A stretch of 64,000 nucleotides of DNA from Marinilabilia salmonicolor JCM 21150 (GCF_000259075.1 NZ_AJKI01000004.1:51167-115166), one strand, 5' to 3'; positions 18,165 through 27,084 are shown, counted from the stretch's first letter. Notes: generated by a model from the letters alone, not told the origin. Program-made: numbers and translations.

Positions 18165-19160
18165 TTACTTCCTTAAGCAGCATTTCTTATATTTTTTCCC
18201 ACTTCCGCATGGACAAGGATCGTTTCTTCCTGGTTCGGGTTTTTTAATATAGGGTTTTGATTCGGATGAAAGCCAAGTGGAATCCGGTTCGTACAAAGCA
18301 TCCTCTGACAATCCGTTTCTTTCAGATCTGAAGGGTTTTATTGACGAGTCTACAAGTTCACCGGTTATTGCTTTATATCTCTGAAATATGTCTAATACTG
18401 CTCTTTTATTCATAGCAGGAGATGCTGTTTCCAGATCATCCAGCACATCTTCCATGTTGCCACAAATGTCGGCTGCTACCAGGTTGTTTTCATAAGCCTT
18501 GCGAATTAGAGGAGCTGCCTCTTCTATTTTCATATCCAGGATGTCCCAAACAATGTTGCCCATAAATTCAGAATCGGGCAAATAACCTTTTTCTGTCTCG
18601 TTGAGAAAGTCTTCCAGCAATGTGATGTACCATTGTTTGACTTCTTCCTGCCTATCCGGTTGGTGCCAATAAACCTGTTTTGCCACATCAAGAAATACAG
18701 ATCTGTAAATAAATGAGATGTCATTTCTGAAAAGGAACAGGCGGAAAGCATCCAGCTTATGATTGGCAATACGGTAAATGGGTTCCCACATTCCTTCAAT
18801 AACAATGTCCATCCCTATAAAGGTCTCAAGGTAATCATCGGACTGGCTGAGAATCCGGAAGAAGTAGTCGAGGCTGTTTTCAGACTTTAATTCGCCTAAA
18901 AGATAAATCGCATGGACAACAAATTGAAAGTTGACAACTTTTTCTTCCTGGGTTGGCTGTTCTTCAAGTGGAGCATTGATATAAATATTCTGATGTTGAA
19001 TACTCTTGGTGATGATCTCATGCAGGTCATCAATGACTTTTTCGCGAGGCTTTGACAGGTAAAATCGCAAAAAGTCTTCTCCTTCCTCCATTGCCAGGCT
19101 GTAAAGTCTTTCACTTTCAGGAATTTTAAGTTTGGGAAGTTTGTCGTAGGAAATATACAT
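18165..19160 (-). CDS. DUF1186-like protein with C-terminal SEC-C zinc motif
   Basis: A 331-residue protein whose helical body resembles DUF1186 (HAIYLLGELKSENSLDYFFRILSQSDD, FIGMDIVIEGMWEPIYRIA), probably HEAT-like repeats. It ends in a textbook SEC-C zinc-binding tail, GRNDPCPCGSGKKYKKCC. SEC-C tails are found on SecA and on many accessory proteins and bind zinc and protein or ribosome partners. The gene sits inside the restriction-modification operon between the 195-aa gene and hsdR, about 115 bases from the former and 156 from the latter. Its role with the restriction system is unknown. It may be a passenger defence gene or a control factor; both are inference. Confidence 0.85.
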   Translation of the reverse strand: MYISYDKLPKLKIPESERLYSLAMEEGEDFLRFYLSKPREKVIDDLHEIITKSIQHQNIYINAPLEEQPTQEEKVVNFQFVVHAIYLLGELKSENSLDYFFRILSQSDDYLETFIGMDIVIEGMWEPIYRIANHKLDAFRLFLFRNDISFIYRSVFLDVAKQVYWHQPDRQEEVKQWYITLLEDFLNETEKGYLPDSEFMGNIVWDILDMKIEEAAPLIRKAYENNLVAADICGNMEDVLDDLETASPAMNKRAVLDIFQRYKAITGELVDSSIKPFRSERNGLSEDALYEPDSTWLSSESKPYIKKPEPGRNDPCPCGSGKKYKKCCLRK

Positions 19161-19275
19161 GGTTGTTTTGTTTTTGCAGGTGTTATTTATTCCACGTCAC
19201 ACAATTAATCATTCCGCCTTTTTCAGCCAGTTTGCTTGCATTGATTGCGATGACTTTTTTATCGTAGAGGTGTTA

Positions 19276-19863
19276 TTATCTCCTCCTCCAATTGAAGAGC
19301 TCCCATTGAGCAATGGAGAGATTGTCGCGCTTAGCAATTTCACGAATACAATCTATATATTGTTTGTAATCATTGATGTCATCTAATTTAGACCAATCGG
19401 GCAGGTTGCAATTAATCAGTTGGTTTTTGATATGGCTTTTTACAATTCCGTCAACAGGACAATGACAGGGTTCGGGTATTTCATCTGCAGCCCACATGTA
19501 TTTCAGAAATAAGTTAATGATTTTTTGAGAGATACCTATTCTAAACCGGTTTTGAAATAAAAATTTTTGGTAAAGCTCCGAGATACGGTCAGACATTTTT
19601 ATGATCTGCTGAAGGTGTTTTTCTTCGTTTATTCCTTTTGTTTTAATTTCTTCCAGATATTCACTGAGCAGATCGAAAAGATCGTACTTTAATTTACTCG
19701 TATTGTCGGTGTCATAGACTTTTTCTCTGGAGAAAACATTTATTTTATCCTTATCATAGATTGGATAGTTTTTGTTCCTTGTTTGCAGACCGGCCTGTAC
19801 GGAGAAAAGCATGTATTCAGTAAGGAAGAACTGCTTTCGGTATTCGTCTAAAACGTCTTTCAT
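19276..19863 (-). CDS. Hypothetical protein in the type I restriction operon (195 aa)
   Basis: Not recognised. A soluble, mostly helical protein without signal or membrane segment. Notable parts are SKLKYDLFDLLSEYLEEIKTKG, MSDRISELYQKFLFQNRFRIG, ISQKIINLFLKYMWAADEIPEPCHCPVDG (a possible CxC metal or structural motif) and SIAQWELFNWRRR at the end. The gene begins 57 bases after hsdS stops and precedes the DUF1186/SEC-C gene, so it is co-transcribed with the restriction-modification genes. Its place between hsdS and hsdR suggests a function tied to the system, such as immunity, anti-restriction control or an added defence layer. That is inference only. Confidence 0.7.
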   Translation of the reverse strand: MKDVLDEYRKQFFLTEYMLFSVQAGLQTRNKNYPIYDKDKINVFSREKVYDTDNTSKLKYDLFDLLSEYLEEIKTKGINEEKHLQQIIKMSDRISELYQKFLFQNRFRIGISQKIINLFLKYMWAADEIPEPCHCPVDGIVKSHIKNQLINCNLPDWSKLDDINDYKQYIDCIREIAKRDNLSIAQWELFNWRRR

Positions 19864-19920
19864 ATTGTATGGGTTTTATTGATTTACCGGTGATCCTTTT
19901 ACTCCTAATGAAAATTTCAC

Positions 19921-21087
19921 TCAAACCCCCGCCACTTCTTCAGCTTCACTTACCTCTATCTCTCCTTTAAAGGCTTTTTGCAACAATGCATTGAAAAGAT
20001 TTTCACTCCCTTCCAGACTCTTTTTTGCAAGGTCTTTTTGTTGTTCTATTAGGGCAATGCTTTCTGCAAATTGGTTTTGGAGAGAAATAGATGGAAGGAT
20101 TAAGTTAAAACGCTTCATAATTGAAGTGTTTAAATTAGGCTGTGTTCCATCTGGGGCTGTTTCGCGGAAATACCTAGTTATTGAGTTTAATGCTTTTAAT
20201 AGAAATATTTTATTCAATCGGTCCGTGCTTATATCAGAAAACGCTAACCAACCGTCATGTATACAACCCTCAAATGTTATTATTCTAGCAAAACCTAAGC
20301 TAACACCACAATTAGCAAAGATAAGACTTCCATCTGGCAAAAGTCTTGTTTTTTTAAGTCCGTCTTTGGTTATATGTTCTTTGGTCTTTGTAATATAGAT
20401 ATCATTTCCTTTTGATCCATCTCCAATTTTTATCCATGGGAATGTTCCTCCTAGATAGTGCTCAATTGGACGAGGAGAACCTCCTCTAAGAATTGTCATT
20501 AAATCCGCCATGGGCTTTTTCTCCCACCCCATCGGATTCTTCACCGGATCCCCAAACATCTCCAAAAACAGTGATTGTGCCAGTTGGTCGTAATGGTCGA
20601 TGATGGCCTGTGTTCTTTGGCGCAGTGCATCGGCGGTGTCGAGCAGGTCGGCTATCTTTTTTTGGGTGGAGAGGGGGGGGAGGGGGATTTGGAGATTTTT
20701 TAATGTTGATTGGGTTATAGCCGAAAACGTAGAGCCAGTGGCTTTATTGGCAAGTTGTGGCTCAATCCATCTTAAATAATGAATGAGATATTTAAAATAC
20801 AGTTTCTCAGGATTACACCTAATTGCGCTTAGACCTCTACCAATGCAGGCTTCAGTTTTGTTAATATTGGTTGGCCCCACAGGAGCTCTTACTGAAATTA
20901 GAATATCATTGGGGTTTGAAATCTTTTTTGGTTGGCTGCACCAAAAGCGGGTTTTCGGAAACCATGGGCCGAAGTCGGCTTTTCCTTGAAAAAATGGAAG
21001 ACCTTCACCAGTTATATTATAACTTGTTGATGGTGGTGATTGCCCTGCAATGACTTCTGAAATATCAGATAAAGTTTTAAATATCAT
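19921..21087 (-). CDS. hsdS: Type I restriction-modification specificity subunit S
   Basis: DNA sequence-recognition subunit, 388 residues, with two target recognition domains. TRD1 runs from about residue 1 to 150 and ends in the conserved LKNLQIPLPPLSTQKKIADLLDTADALRQRTQ helix. TRD2 runs from about 190 to 345 (GDPVKNPMGWEKKPMADLMTILRGGSPRP...FNLILPSISLQNQFAESI), again followed by a long spacer helix. The two conserved helices set the distance between the half-sites of the bipartite target. The target itself cannot be read from the sequence. It lies downstream of hsdM with 151 bases between, a gap that holds a copy of a dispersed repeat. Confidence 0.95.
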   Translation of the reverse strand: MIFKTLSDISEVIAGQSPPSTSYNITGEGLPFFQGKADFGPWFPKTRFWCSQPKKISNPNDILISVRAPVGPTNINKTEACIGRGLSAIRCNPEKLYFKYLIHYLRWIEPQLANKATGSTFSAITQSTLKNLQIPLPPLSTQKKIADLLDTADALRQRTQAIIDHYDQLAQSLFLEMFGDPVKNPMGWEKKPMADLMTILRGGSPRPIEHYLGGTFPWIKIGDGSKGNDIYITKTKEHITKDGLKKTRLLPDGSLIFANCGVSLGFARIITFEGCIHDGWLAFSDISTDRLNKIFLLKALNSITRYFRETAPDGTQPNLNTSIMKRFNLILPSISLQNQFAESIALIEQQKDLAKKSLEGSENLFNALLQKAFKGEIEVSEAEEVAGV

Positions 21088-21176
21088 TCTTCTTTTTTCT
21101 TTTAATAATGGTTACCCACTACTGGGGCTTTTCCTGGTAGGCCTTGTTTCTTGTAATCTAATAGATTATTAACAAT

Positions 21177-21204
21177 GAGATTCTTCACCACGATCAGAAT
21201 GACA
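21177..21204 (-). repeat. Dispersed CATT...GAAGAATCT repeat between hsdS and hsdM
   Basis: Read on the - strand this sequence aligns with the copy at 31560 at about 23 of 29 positions (GTCATT...GTGGTGAAG-AATCTCA). It is an inverted, diverged member of the family also seen at 31559, 36341 and 42731. It sits in the 151-base gap inside the restriction operon. Confidence 0.55.
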
Positions 21205-21238
21205 AAGAACAGTAAACTAAGGACTTTACTGGCGGCGA

Positions 21239-22765
21239 TTACTCACTTAACATCTCCTTCAATTTCCGTTGCAGCTCCATGCGTTCCTTGTCCAACGTAG
21301 ATATCTTATCCAGAATGGCATCGGGGTGCTCATATTCCACTTCCTCATATACAATCTCTTTGTAACGGTTGATGGAGAGATTCCAGTCGTTGGTTTTGAT
21401 CTCCTCCATGGGAACGCGGAAACTTTGCTCTGTACGTTCGCGGTTTTCATTGTCCCTATCGGGGTACCGCGCAATGATGTCGGGTAAATTAAAGTTTTCG
21501 TGTAACTTGATTTTCTCCCCCTCACTAAGGTTTTCAGGAACTTTCAGATTATTGAGGATGTCTTCATCTACCAGAAGAGAGCGCTTATCGTCCAGACTGC
21601 GACCATCGGCTTTCATATCGTAAAACCATACATGATCGGTCCCACCACTGCCTGTTTTGGTAAATATTAGAATGGCAGTACTCACTCCTGCGTAAGGTTT
21701 GAACACACCACTGGGCATAGAAATAACTGCTTCCAGTTTGTTGTTTTCCACAATCTCCTGCCGGATGCTTTTATAGGCTTTGTTGCTGCCAAAGAGCACG
21801 CCATCGGGCACAATGACTGCACAGCGACCGCCTGATTTAAGCATACGCAGCATCAGGGCCAGAAACAGCAGCTCGGTTTTATTGGTATTGGTGATGTTTT
21901 TCAGTCCGGGTGCAATACTGTCCTTGTCAATAGTGCCCTTAAATGGCGGATTGGCCAAAATAAGGGAATAAGCATCCGAAATGGTATTGTCTTTACTAAC
22001 GGCATCCATGTCCATGATGTTGGGTTCCTGTACACCATGGAGAAACAGGTTCATGGAAGCAATACGCAGCATAGTGGCATCGAACTCCATGCCGTTGAAC
22101 ATCTCTTTGTTGATGTGGTTGGCATGTTTGTCAAGGGTTACTACATCGTTATTGTGGTCGATGTAATCTTTGGCATTCACCAGAAAACCTGCTGTCCCGG
22201 ATGCCGGGTCACAAATGGTATCATCAAGAGAAGGTTGTACCAGTTGCACCATCATTTTTATGATGTGGCGGGGCGTACGAAACTGGCCTGAAGTACCGCC
22301 ACCTTCAAGCTTTGAAAGCAGGTATTCGTAGATGTCGCCCTTGGTGTCCTGGTTGGTCATGTCGATGGTTTCCAGCTTCTCTATCACCGCATCCAAAACC
22401 ATGGGTTTACTGATGCCAAAGGAAGCACCACGCATGTGGGCACTGAAAGCACTCTGGTCTTCACCCAGATTACGCAAAAACGGGAAAATGCCATTCACCG
22501 GGTCGGCAAAAATCTGATGCCGCTGCATCACATCCATCTCCTTTAGGTTTTTCCAGCGGAATTTTTGCTGATCTTCATTGAAGATGGGCTTATATTGAAA
22601 TCCCAGCTTGGCTTTCCGCTCGTTACGCGATTCTGCTTCGTCCAGGTCTTTTATGAAAATCAGATAGGTCAGCTGCTCCACAATGGTGATGGTATTGCCA
22701 ATACCTCCACTCCAGAAGGTATTCCATATCTGGTCTATCTTAGATTTGAGTTCTCCGGTGATCAT
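21239..22765 (-). CDS. hsdM: Type I restriction-modification methyltransferase M subunit
   Basis: N6-adenine DNA methyltransferase, 508 residues, that modifies the host sites recognised by HsdS. The N-terminal helical domain (IDQIWNTFWSGGIGNTITIVEQLTYLIFIK) precedes the SAM-dependent core with motif I DPASGTAGFLV, a TRHIIKMMV-type segment (FRTPRHIIKMM) and catalytic motif IV NPPFKG. The C-terminus RKLKEMLSE belongs to the HsdS-contacting helix. It is the first of the three hsd genes and follows the KAP-like NTPase gene after 96 bases. All key motifs are intact. Confidence 0.96.
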   Translation of the reverse strand: MITGELKSKIDQIWNTFWSGGIGNTITIVEQLTYLIFIKDLDEAESRNERKAKLGFQYKPIFNEDQQKFRWKNLKEMDVMQRHQIFADPVNGIFPFLRNLGEDQSAFSAHMRGASFGISKPMVLDAVIEKLETIDMTNQDTKGDIYEYLLSKLEGGGTSGQFRTPRHIIKMMVQLVQPSLDDTICDPASGTAGFLVNAKDYIDHNNDVVTLDKHANHINKEMFNGMEFDATMLRIASMNLFLHGVQEPNIMDMDAVSKDNTISDAYSLILANPPFKGTIDKDSIAPGLKNITNTNKTELLFLALMLRMLKSGGRCAVIVPDGVLFGSNKAYKSIRQEIVENNKLEAVISMPSGVFKPYAGVSTAILIFTKTGSGGTDHVWFYDMKADGRSLDDKRSLLVDEDILNNLKVPENLSEGEKIKLHENFNLPDIIARYPDRDNENRERTEQSFRVPMEEIKTNDWNLSINRYKEIVYEEVEYEHPDAILDKISTLDKERMELQRKLKEMLSE

Positions 22766-22861
22766 AGATTGTTTTTGAAGTTATTTTGGTATGCGAAAAT
22801 AGTTGTTTTAACGGATAAATGGGTTGAGTTTTTAACCCATTAAACAAGTATTCTCTTTTAC

Positions 22862-24322
22862 TTAAACATTGTGACTGACTTTGAGTGCTTCCCGCCAGGC
22901 TTTAAAGATGGTTTGCTCCTTTATTTTTATGTCTGGGTAAGGTATTTCGTTTCCGGTTTCTTTATCAAAAAATATTGTACTAAAAGTATCACGAACAAAA
23001 GCCTGGTCATTCATTTTAATCTTAAAATGAAACACTTTTCCTCCACTTTGAAAAGAGCTTCCTTCATTCATTAATGTTGCTAAGCTTGAATATCCAATGA
23101 ATGGTAAGAAATGACCAAACAAAAATCCCATGGAAAAAGGTCCTCCATCTAAGCTCAAATGGCCCGAAGGTCTTTCAGAGCAAATATCTAAAGCATTAGC
23201 TAGTTTTAAATTTTCTTTATTGAATACATGAAGAAAAAAACCATTTATAAAAAAATAGTCGAATGATTTTTCATGCACCTGATACTCCTGAAAGACCCGG
23301 GAAAAGCCATCAAGCTTTTCTGATGGGTTCAAAAATAGTTTCTCTAATTCTCTTATTTGTAAAACGCCTTCCATTACGAATTTTTCAAGAAGAGGTTCAC
23401 AAATACGGTACATTAATTCAACAGCCCTTCTTTCTCTTTCATTTTTTTCAATAAGCGGCTTAATAATGTCTCTGATAGAACCTTTTATTTCTGACCTTAT
23501 GTTATACTCAAAAATACTCTTCGAATAAAACTTATCAATGTAACCGGAGAAGTTAACATTCTGTCCGTATTTCTCATGAAAAATGTGACGTATATTCTCC
23601 ACATCGCAAACAATAATGATTTTATCAAATCCAAACTTGTTCTTTTGCTCAATAGATGAATAGCTTTGATTATCAATATGGGCGGTTAACAAATTCAGGA
23701 TTCTGAAAATCTGCTCCGGATCAATCCGGTCCAGATCATCTATAATCAATAGGTTTTGAAAGTTATTATTTTCTTTGAGTTTTTGAGAGATGAAACCAGT
23801 TAGATTATCAAGCTCATAAATTGAACCTTCCTCTTGCGGCAGCTGATCAATGATAGATTCGACATATTTTTCCTCTGAATTAGCAACCTGTTCTTCTTTA
23901 TATTTTACAACAAATTCTTTCAGTTTTCTTGCTCCGGATATGAACCCACCAATTTGCGGAAGACTTTCCAGTAAATCTAACACAACATCTTTCCCGTTAC
24001 CTCCAATAAATCGCTTCATGCTTTGAAGTTGAGAAACATCCTCTTTATCATTAATCAGACCATGCTCAATCAGTTTTAGGAGGATATCGTATTTCAAAAG
24101 CTTAAAAATATCCCGATTGGATGAGACCTGGTAATTAACGGGAAATAAGTGGAATGCTCGATAACGCTGCTTGTTTTGCTCAAAAAACTTTTTCAAGAAG
24201 AAAGTTTTTCCACACCCAAATGGGCCGGAAAAAAGGATTCTGTTGTTTTCACCATTACCATCATTTAGATGGACTTCAAAAGCTGACATCATATTATTTA
24301 CCGGAATGTCGAAAGTTTCCAT
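22862..24322 (-). CDS. KAP-like P-loop NTPase
   Basis: A predicted ATPase of the KAP/AAA class. Counting from the ATG at 24322 it has 486 residues; a longer frame begins at 24382, but METFDIPVNNMMSAF looks like the natural start. Walker A is SGPFGCGKTFFLKKFF near residue 35-50. Walker B is LLIIDDLDRIDPEQIFRIL, which contains the DDLDR form typical of KAP NTPases. No transmembrane insert is apparent. KAP NTPases are often found in defence islands, and this one lies directly upstream of hsdM on the same strand. It may be an independent defence gene or a partner of the restriction system; the distinction is inference. Confidence 0.85.
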   Translation of the reverse strand: METFDIPVNNMMSAFEVHLNDGNGENNRILFSGPFGCGKTFFLKKFFEQNKQRYRAFHLFPVNYQVSSNRDIFKLLKYDILLKLIEHGLINDKEDVSQLQSMKRFIGGNGKDVVLDLLESLPQIGGFISGARKLKEFVVKYKEEQVANSEEKYVESIIDQLPQEEGSIYELDNLTGFISQKLKENNNFQNLLIIDDLDRIDPEQIFRILNLLTAHIDNQSYSSIEQKNKFGFDKIIIVCDVENIRHIFHEKYGQNVNFSGYIDKFYSKSIFEYNIRSEIKGSIRDIIKPLIEKNERERRAVELMYRICEPLLEKFVMEGVLQIRELEKLFLNPSEKLDGFSRVFQEYQVHEKSFDYFFINGFFLHVFNKENLKLANALDICSERPSGHLSLDGGPFSMGFLFGHFLPFIGYSSLATLMNEGSSFQSGGKVFHFKIKMNDQAFVRDTFSTIFFDKETGNEIPYPDIKIKEQTIFKAWREALKVSHNV

Positions 24323-24536
24323 GGTTGGGGTATTTAATTTTTTTGTTTTGTTAATTAAAATGCAAGATACATTTTTTACCATATTTTTATATTACAGTAT
24401 TGTTCAATGGTTGAAAATAAAGTTTGAGAAATAACTAGATAAATGGTAAAAGTTAAGAGTGATTAAGATATTTGAAAATATTTCATTCCTTGATTTACGC
24501 TAAAATTAAGTAGCTGCAATTAAAATTGTCCGTTTA

Positions 24537-24830
24537 ATGTCGAATGAGATTGAAGATTTTATTGAAAGTAAAAGAGCTGTTGTAATATGGGGCATTGCCG
24601 GAATTATTACAGGCATATTTTTTACTTTAAGTTATATTGGTGTGCCATTATCCGGGATTCCATCCTTGATAATGATTATTCCTGTGATCTCGGCTTTGGT
24701 TTTTCTATTTGGACTCTTTCTTTACGGAGGGCAATTAAGTTTTGGCTTAATTTATTTTATTTTCTGGGGAATTGGCAAGGGAATAATGTTTGTAATTGTT
24801 TTTTTAGGAAAAATTCTGAAGGTGTTTTGA
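24537..24830 (+). CDS. Small membrane protein (97 aa)
   Basis: Not recognised. After a short charged start (MSNEIEDFIESKRA) three hydrophobic stretches follow: AVVIWGIAGIITGIFFTL, SLIMIIPVISALVFLFGLFL and LIYFIFWGIGKGIMFVIVFL. This gives a three-span inner membrane protein with little outside the membrane. It is transcribed away from the NTPase and restriction operon and toward the replication module. Small membrane proteins in islands may act as toxins or defence effectors, but nothing in the sequence shows it. Confidence 0.6.
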   Translation: MSNEIEDFIESKRAVVIWGIAGIITGIFFTLSYIGVPLSGIPSLIMIIPVISALVFLFGLFLYGGQLSFGLIYFIFWGIGKGIMFVIVFLGKILKVF

Positions 24831-24863
24831 CCGACAATATAAGTGTTAGGTCCATATAAGTTC

Positions 24864-24905
24864 TAGTAGGGAAATAACCGATAATCTCCGGTTATTTCCC
24901 TACTA
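24864..24905. repeat. Perfect 17-bp inverted repeat over the end of the zinc-finger gene
   Basis: TAGTAGGGAAATAACCG (24864-24880) and CGGTTATTTCCCTACTA (24889-24905) pair perfectly around an 8-base loop. The right arm overlaps the last codons and stop of the - strand gene that ends at 24892. There is no T-run on either side, so it is not a standard terminator. It could stop both converging transcripts or mark a module boundary. Confidence 0.7.
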
Positions 24906-25608
24906 AAAGTCCTTCATATCTGAGAATCCTGGATTGGTAAAACCGCACTTGTTGGATGTTCTCCTGTATGGTCTCTTTATTTGAAACAATGAGTGTTTCT
25001 GTTTTCCGGATTTGGTTCTGAATATTATCAGCTTGTCCTTCTAATTTAAGAATTTCGTTTTTCAGTCGCATTCGATAGTTGTTTATTCGTTGGCGAAAAG
25101 ATTCACCGGAATATCCGGTTATTTCCCAATCAGTCTTTAATAGTTTTTCCGGATTCGCTTTATCCATTTTCTTTGCAGTGAGGTATTCGGTATTCAAATA
25201 ATTGTTGAATATCTGAGAGTCAGTTAACTCTAGCACAAGCTCAATTTTTTTAATGTTTATCTCCCCCGTTGTTTTTACCTGTTCTTTGAGAGTGAAAATA
25301 TCGTTTGCCAGCATGTTGTTTTGGGATTTTAACTCATTTATTTCATCGGTAAGCCGTTTTATCTCATTTTCCGATTTCTCAATAAAACCAAGCATTGAAT
25401 CCATGGATAGTTCTCCTTTAAGTGGAGGGGATTGAATTTCAGGTACCATGGTAAATGGTTCAATGTTTTCATAGCTTTCAGTTTTTTCTTTGGCAGCAAC
25501 TCGTTTTTTGTAATTTGCTTTTGCCCTGCATTTTTCTGAGCAATAGGAAGCATCTGAGCGTTTTGGGGTAAATTCCTTACCGCAGATTAAGCATATTTTT
25601 GCATTCAT
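24892..25608 (-). CDS. Zinc-finger, coiled-coil protein of the mobile module
   Basis: A 238-residue protein counted from the ATG at 25608. A longer frame starts at 25644, but that part overlaps the TTGACA repeat cluster and is unlikely to be coding. The N-terminus has a treble-clef-like zinc finger, CLICGKEFTPKRSDASYCSEKCR. Then come a basic linker and long coiled coils (ENEIKRLTDEINELKSQNNML; LKNEILKLEGQADNIQNQIRK). Similar finger proteins accompany replication/integration genes in Bacteroidota elements. It lies downstream of the DUF3987 gene on the same strand, separated by the repeat cluster. A DNA-binding role in replication or partition is inference. Confidence 0.7.
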   Translation of the reverse strand: MNAKICLICGKEFTPKRSDASYCSEKCRAKANYKKRVAAKEKTESYENIEPFTMVPEIQSPPLKGELSMDSMLGFIEKSENEIKRLTDEINELKSQNNMLANDIFTLKEQVKTTGEINIKKIELVLELTDSQIFNNYLNTEYLTAKKMDKANPEKLLKTDWEITGYSGESFRQRINNYRMRLKNEILKLEGQADNIQNQIRKTETLIVSNKETIQENIQQVRFYQSRILRYEGLLVGK

Positions 25609-25623
25609 AGGACTTATTTTTTT

Positions 25624-25835
25624 TTGACACTTGACAGTTGTCAAATTGTGAAATTGTTGTTAGATGTTTGATAATTGGATTATTGTAAGTGTTGACTTGA
25701 GGTTTTGCTTGTCAATGTGATTAACACTTCCTATGGAGAGGTGTTGACAACCTTTCGATCTGATGTTGATTGATAAGGTGTTGATAAACAATATTTTATT
25801 ATGTATGCTCTGAGATGTCAGTTGTCAATTGTCAA
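25624..25835. repeat. Cluster of TTGACA/TGTCAA iteron-like repeats
   Basis: Exact TTGACA or TGTCAA hexamers occur at 25624, 25631, 25639, 25710, 25744, 25823 and 25830, seven in 212 bases, with variants such as TTGACT (25692). The first group forms the palindrome TTGACA-GT-TGTCAA (25631-25644). The cluster fills the gap between the DUF3987 gene and the zinc-finger gene and overlaps the end of the former. It may be a replication origin, a transfer site or an operator array. Confidence 0.65.
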
Positions 25836-27084
25836 TCAGATTTGCATTTACATATTGTCTGACTGCTTCGTGACTCATTCCGACTGTTGAACCTATCTCC
25901 CTGTAACTCATGTTGCTTTTGTTGTATAGTTCGAGAGCAAGCATTTTTCGGTGTTCAGTGGTTAAACTTTCGGGTTCCCTCAAATACTCAATAACCGATT
26001 TTGCGTTATTAATAAAGAAATTACTGAGAGTGATAGCGCCTTCCATGGCTCTCAAACCGATCTTTTCTTTGCGTTCTTCCCCGCAAACCCAATAAAGCAG
26101 TTGCAGGATTAGCGCAAATCTTATGGTGTAAGTATCTATTTTGGGATAAAACCCTTTAATTTTTTCGCAGGTATCCGGATCGTTGACAATAGCAGCGTTC
26201 TTATTAAAAAAAATCTTATAGGCCTGAAGAGCTTCAACTGACAGATCAACTATAGTGGGGTTGATGTCATTGTCTTTATCCATGTTCATTGGTAATTCAA
26301 TAAGCCTGTTCATTATATTGCTGTATTTTTCTAATGCAGACATTGGCATATCGTTTTCCGGGAAGTTTTCCTTTTTCAAGTTATCCGGTTTTAACAAAAG
26401 CATTCGTTCAATGAAGCCGTTTTTATTCCGGTTTCCGCCAAAAAGTTCCCCAATAAGTTTTGTTTGAATACCGCCGATAACACTTATATGAGGAGCCATC
26501 AAAGATATTGGTTCACTGGAAACACGATTGACAATGACTGGTTTGCGCGACCACATTTTAAGCCATATTTCCTGATCACTTCCTTTGTTATATTTACCCA
26601 TATTATTAAACCACCCCAGGATTTCATCATAATACACACCGATTCCTTTAATGTTAGCTTGATGTGATCGGTAAATAGCCTCCATGGTTGCATCGTCCAG
26701 CAATAGTTGTTTTAGTCTTGGGCGTTCAAGCAATTCCTTTTCTTCATCATTTTTACTTTTGGAGAGTTGATTCTGTTGATACTCCTTGAGCTCGTCAGTG
26801 TAGGATTTGTAATATTCCTGATTCTTTTTAAGTAGTGGGTTTATTGCCAGTGAAATGGCATGGCTTTTTGCAATCCCGGTTTCTCCAATAATTGATATAA
26901 AAAGACTGGAACCTTCATACCATCCGTTTTTTACTTTTACTTGATGTGTATTTCCGATAGCGACACTAGCTGCATACAGAATAGAACATAGCACAAAATC
27001 AACCGGAAGGTTAAGTCCCTCTTTTGCCTCCATGGTAAAGCATTGTATGTCATAAGGGAACACGTCAAATATTTTATTTTCCAT
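25825..27084 (-). CDS. DUF3987-like primase/helicase-type protein
   Basis: A protein of about 419 residues, with MENKIFDVFPYDIQ taken as the start. A DUF3987-type ATPase core follows, with the P-loop-like FISIIGETGIAKSHAISLAI, GIGVYYDEILGWFNNMGKY, and the sensor-like ISVIGGIQTKLIGELFGG. The C-terminus ends in a small helix-turn-helix, NMSYREIGSTVGMSHEAVRQYVNA. Such proteins occur in phage-like and integrative elements and are thought to take part in replication. The P-loop deviates (GETGIAKS), so ATPase activity is not certain. The start overlaps the end of the upstream 112-aa gene by 11 bases, indicating translational coupling. Confidence 0.8.
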   Translation of the reverse strand: MENKIFDVFPYDIQCFTMEAKEGLNLPVDFVLCSILYAASVAIGNTHQVKVKNGWYEGSSLFISIIGETGIAKSHAISLAINPLLKKNQEYYKSYTDELKEYQQNQLSKSKNDEEKELLERPRLKQLLLDDATMEAIYRSHQANIKGIGVYYDEILGWFNNMGKYNKGSDQEIWLKMWSRKPVIVNRVSSEPISLMAPHISVIGGIQTKLIGELFGGNRNKNGFIERMLLLKPDNLKKENFPENDMPMSALEKYSNIMNRLIELPMNMDKDNDINPTIVDLSVEALQAYKIFFNKNAAIVNDPDTCEKIKGFYPKIDTYTIRFALILQLLYWVCGEERKEKIGLRAMEGAITLSNFFINNAKSVIEYLREPESLTTEHRKMLALELYNKSNMSYREIGSTVGMSHEAVRQYVNANLIDN

